This document shows, piece after piece, positions 5,108-7,000 of a stretch of 7,000 bases of DNA. The position numbers and the translations under genes are program-made. Positions within the stretch are counted from its first letter, which is position 1, and each line of letters begins with the position of its first letter. A model generated the notes under the pieces. It was not told where the DNA came from and ran no database searches. It saw only the letters and a program-made list of their open reading frames with translations. Location of the stretch: contig CAZUZA010000062.1 in assembly GCA_964624875.1 (NCBI GenBank), forward strand, positions 1-7,000, written 5' to 3'. This stretch comes from Atopostipes sp964624875. Lineage in GTDB: Bacteria; Bacillota; Bacilli; Lactobacillales; Carnobacteriaceae_A.

Positions 5108-6052
5108 TTATATTTCTTCTTTCAAAGATAATTCTAATTCGTTTAATTTGTGCTTGATTTCTGTTAAAGATTTCTTACCTAAGTTACGTACTTTCATCAT
5201 TTCAGCTTCAGTTTTATCGGTTAACTCTTCAACAGTGTTAATCCCTGCACGCTTCAGACAGTTGTACGAACGAACAGATAAATCTAATTCTTCGACAGTC
5301 ATTTCTAGCATTTTTTCTTTCTTAGTCTCTTCTTTCTCAACCATGATTTCAGCTTCACGAGCTTCTTCAGTTAAGTTTACGAAGATATTTAGATGTTCAG
5401 TTAAAATTTTAGCAGCCAAGCTTACGCTGTCTTCTGGTGAAATGGAGCCGTCTGTCCATACATCTAATGTCAATTTATCAAATTGATCACTTTCACCTAC
5501 GCGAGTGTCTTCTACATGGTAGTTCACTCGTGTGATTGGGGTATAGATTGAGTCGATTGGTATAACACCAATTGGCATGTCTTCTGCTTTGTTTTCCTCA
5601 GCATTAACATAACCACGACCAGTTTGGGCACTCATTCGAGCGTGTAAATGGCCACCTTCAGAAACAGTACCAATGTATACATCAGGGTTTTTAATTTCAA
5701 CTTCACTATCATGAATAAGATCCCCAGCTGTGATAATTGCTGGACCTTTAACATCTATTTCTAATGTTTTTACATCATCTGAATGTATTTTCAACGCAAC
5801 TTTTTTCAAGTTTAAGACTAATGCTGTAACATCTTCTACAACACCATCAACAGTCGAAAATTCATGTAATACTCCATCAATTTGTACGCTTGTGATTGCT
5901 GCACCTGGTAATGAAGACAGTAAAATGCGACGTAAAGAATTTCCTAAAGTTGTTCCGTAACCACGTTCTAGTGGTTCTACAACAAATTTACCAAACTTTT
6001 CGTCATCGCTGATCTCCACTGTATCAATTACTGGTTTTTCAATTTCGATCAT
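5108..6052 (-). CDS. rpoA: DNA-directed RNA polymerase subunit alpha
   Basis: The alpha subunit dimer is the platform for RNA polymerase assembly, and its C-terminal domain contacts UP elements and activators. The protein has 314 residues, standard for Firmicutes. The N-terminal assembly domain (1 to about 230) contains FVVEPLERGYGTTLGNSLRR (23-42) and LLSSLPGAAITSVQIDG (44-60). A charged linker (about 228-250) leads to the C-terminal domain, with LDLSVRSYNCLKRAGI (256-271) and VRNLGKKSLTEI (288-299). Arg261 and Asn264 in RSYNC correspond to the DNA-contacting residues Arg265 and Asn268 of E. coli alpha. The ATG at 6052-6050 has AAAGGGG 12 nt upstream. The gene lies 72 nt after rpsK, a gap with an imperfect hairpin, and 39 nt before rplQ, the standard order of the alpha operon in Gram-positives. 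Confidence 0.98.
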   Translation of the reverse strand: MIEIEKPVIDTVEISDDEKFGKFVVEPLERGYGTTLGNSLRRILLSSLPGAAITSVQIDGVLHEFSTVDGVVEDVTALVLNLKKVALKIHSDDVKTLEIDVKGPAIITAGDLIHDSEVEIKNPDVYIGTVSEGGHLHARMSAQTGRGYVNAEENKAEDMPIGVIPIDSIYTPITRVNYHVEDTRVGESDQFDKLTLDVWTDGSISPEDSVSLAAKILTEHLNIFVNLTEEAREAEIMVEKEETKKEKMLEMTVEELDLSVRSYNCLKRAGINTVEELTDKTEAEMMKVRNLGKKSLTEIKHKLNELELSLKEEI

Positions 6053-6080
6053 ATGATCCGCTTACCCCTTTCAAACGTTC

Positions 6081-6118
6081 AGTGCTTATAACGGTTAGTA
6101 AATTAATTAAAATGCACT
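6081..6118 (-). repeat. Imperfect hairpin between rpsK and rpoA
   Basis: In the rpsK-rpoA gap the arms AGUGC and GCACU, extended inward by UUUUAA/UUAUAA with one bulged A and one mismatch, can fold into a hairpin with a loop of about 15 nt. It has no T-run, so it is not a terminator. It might protect or space the rpoA message, but it could also be chance pairing in AT-rich DNA. Confidence 0.4.
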
Positions 6119-6124
6119 TCCTTA

Positions 6125-6517
6125 TTACACACGGCGGCGTTTTGGAGGACGGGTACCATTATGTGGAATTGGTGTTACGTCGCGAATTGCAGTAACATCT
6201 AATCCATTAGCTTGTAATGAACGAATAGCTGACTCACGACCAGATCCTGGTCCTTTTACCGATACTTCAATTGTCTTCATGCCATTCTCAATTGCTCCTT
6301 TAGCAGCAGCTTCAGCAGCCATTTGAGCAGCAAATGGTGTAGATTTACGTGAACCTTTGAAACCTAAGGCTCCAGCAGATGACCATGAAATTGCATTACC
6401 ATGTACATCTGAAATCATAACAATTGTGTTGTTAAATGTTGATCGAATATGAGCAACTCCATGCTCAATATTTTTTCTTTGACGTCTACGTGAACGTGTT
6501 CTTGGTGTTCTTGCCAT
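6125..6517 (-). CDS. rpsK: 30S ribosomal protein S11 (uS11)
   Basis: Protein of the 30S platform, next to the E site and the mRNA exit, contacting 16S rRNA and S18/S7. The 130 residues match the family length of about 129. A basic N-terminus (RTPRTRSRRRQRKN, 3-16) precedes HIRSTFNNTIVMISD (23-37), GALGFKGSRKSTPFAAQMAAE (49-69) and the rRNA-binding GPGSGRESAIR (89-99). The gene ends with the invariant RPPKRRRV. Asn120-Gly121 in PHNGTRPP corresponds to the site where E. coli S11 is known to form isoaspartate. The ATG at 6517-6515 has AGGAGG 11 nt upstream. The gene follows rpsM by 30 nt and precedes rpoA by 72 nt, the normal place in the alpha operon. Confidence 0.98.
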   Translation of the reverse strand: MARTPRTRSRRRQRKNIEHGVAHIRSTFNNTIVMISDVHGNAISWSSAGALGFKGSRKSTPFAAQMAAEAAAKGAIENGMKTIEVSVKGPGSGRESAIRSLQANGLDVTAIRDVTPIPHNGTRPPKRRRV

Positions 6518-6533
6518 TAGAATCTTTTCCTCC

Positions 6534-6547
6534 TATCTAATTAGATA
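6534..6547. repeat. 14-nt perfect palindrome between rpsM and rpsK
   Basis: TATCTAATTAGATA fills the gap between the rpsM stop and the rpsK ribosome binding site and shares its last base with that AGGAGG. It has no spacer, so RNA folding would give only a 5-bp stem around a tight loop. It is AT-rich and may be chance. Confidence 0.35.
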
Positions 6548-6889
6548 TTATTTTGCACCTTTACGAGTACGTGCGTTGTTTTTAGTTTTTTGTCCGCGTA
6601 CAGGTAATCCTCTACGGTGACGGTTTCCTCGATAAGATCCAATCTCAGTTAAACGTTTGATATTTTGAGAAACTTCACGACGAAGGTCTCCTTCAATCTT
6701 TAATTCGTTAACTTCTGCACGAATTGCATCTAATTGTTCGTTAGTTAGGTCACTTACGCGAATGTCTTCTTCTACTCCAGCAGCAGCTAAAATCTTCTGT
6801 GCTGTTGTTTTACCGATTCCATAAATATAAGTTAATGAAATGACGATATGTTTATCTCGTGGAATATCTACTCCAGCTATACGTGCCAT
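6548..6889 (-). CDS. rpsM: 30S ribosomal protein S13 (uS13), short C-terminal tail
   Basis: Protein of the 30S head that forms bridges to the 50S subunit and whose C-terminal tail reaches the P-site tRNA. The N-terminus MARIAGVDIPRDKHIVISL and YGIGKTTAQKIL (23-34) are typical, as are EGDLRREVSQNIKRL (66-80), GSYRGNRHRRGLPVRGQ (84-100) and TKNNARTRKG (102-111). The protein then stops after Ala-Lys at 113 residues. Firmicute S13 is usually about 121, with a further Lys-rich segment. No frameshifted remnant of that segment is seen after the TAA, so the short tail seems real rather than a sequencing error. The ATG at 6889-6887 has an excellent AGGAGGTG 6 nt upstream. The gene follows rpmJ by 19 nt. 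Confidence 0.97.
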   Translation of the reverse strand: MARIAGVDIPRDKHIVISLTYIYGIGKTTAQKILAAAGVEEDIRVSDLTNEQLDAIRAEVNELKIEGDLRREVSQNIKRLTEIGSYRGNRHRRGLPVRGQKTKNNARTRKGAK

Positions 6890-6908
6890 CTATTGCACCT
6901 CCTGCTTT

Positions 6909-7000
6909 TTATCCTTGTCTTTGTTTGTGTTTCGGGTTGTTACAGATTACATGTACTCGACCTTTACGGCGAATAACCTTGCAATTTTCACACATTTTCT
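6909..7000 (-). CDS. rpmJ: 50S ribosomal protein L36 (bL36), 5' end cut by window edge
   Basis: Smallest 50S protein, a zinc ribbon that binds 23S rRNA. The 29 residues present run from KMCENCKVIRRKGRVHV to the family-typical end NNPKHKQRQG and TAA at 6911-6909. The start and about 8 residues lie beyond 7000. The zinc ligands are all present: the Cys-X2-Cys pair in MCENC, a third Cys in VICNN and the His in PKHK. It is therefore the zinc-binding (C+) form rather than the zinc-free paralogue. It lies directly before rpsM, as in most Firmicutes (usual order infA-rpmJ-rpsM). Confidence 0.96.
   Translation of the reverse strand, partial: KMCENCKVIRRKGRVHVICNNPKHKQRQG

Noticed and set aside
6047..6058. 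12-nt palindrome GATCATATGATC centred on the rpoA start codon
   Set aside because: It is short, includes the start codon, and could easily arise by chance from an ATG flanked by GATC; no regulatory context supports it.
1..7000. Mobile element, CRISPR array, tRNA/rRNA gene or a novel defence system
   Set aside because: Essentially the whole window is accounted for by conserved housekeeping genes with gaps of at most about 235 bases. No transposase, terminal repeats, spaced direct repeats or foreign-looking composition were seen.

Overview
The window is a slice of chromosome from a low-GC Gram-positive bacterium, most likely a member of Lactobacillales. The evidence is the gene order (rpmJ-rpsM-rpsK-rpoA-rplQ-ecfA1-ecfA2-ecfT-truA-rplM-rpsI), AT-rich non-coding DNA, strong AGGAGG-type ribosome binding sites and close protein matches to enterococcal/carnobacterial ribosomal proteins. 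A Carnobacteriaceae-like origin fits, but that is an impression from memory and not a demonstrated placement. Every gene is on the minus strand, so transcription runs from position 7000 towards 1.

Right part (7000 to 4529): the end of the large ribosomal/alpha operon, with rpmJ (L36, 5' end cut by the window edge), rpsM (S13), rpsK (S11), rpoA (RNA polymerase alpha) and rplQ (L17). Two ribosomal proteins are non-standard. S13 ends about 8 residues early. L17 carries an extra C-terminal tail of about 53 residues that is extremely acidic and built from a degenerate 12-residue repeat.

Middle (4528 to 1034): a 201-base non-coding leader with a strong 14-bp hairpin and a separate 20-nt near-palindrome, then ecfA1-ecfA2-ecfT. 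These encode the two ATPases and the transmembrane coupling protein of an energy-coupling-factor vitamin/micronutrient importer with no adjacent substrate-binding S protein. truA (tRNA pseudouridine synthase) follows. These four genes overlap or nearly touch and look translationally coupled.

Left part (1033 to 1): a near-consensus sigma-A promoter lies just after truA and drives rplM (L13) and rpsI (S9, 3' end cut by the window edge). The 5' leader of about 170 nt contains a long interrupted hairpin and is a good candidate for an L13 autoregulatory leader RNA. truA, rplM and rpsI all begin with non-ATG codons.

Overall this is conserved housekeeping DNA with no mobile element, CRISPR array, tRNA/rRNA gene or defence system. 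The points worth a second look are the repeated acidic tail on L17, the rplM leader, the structured ecfA1 leader and the short S13 tail.
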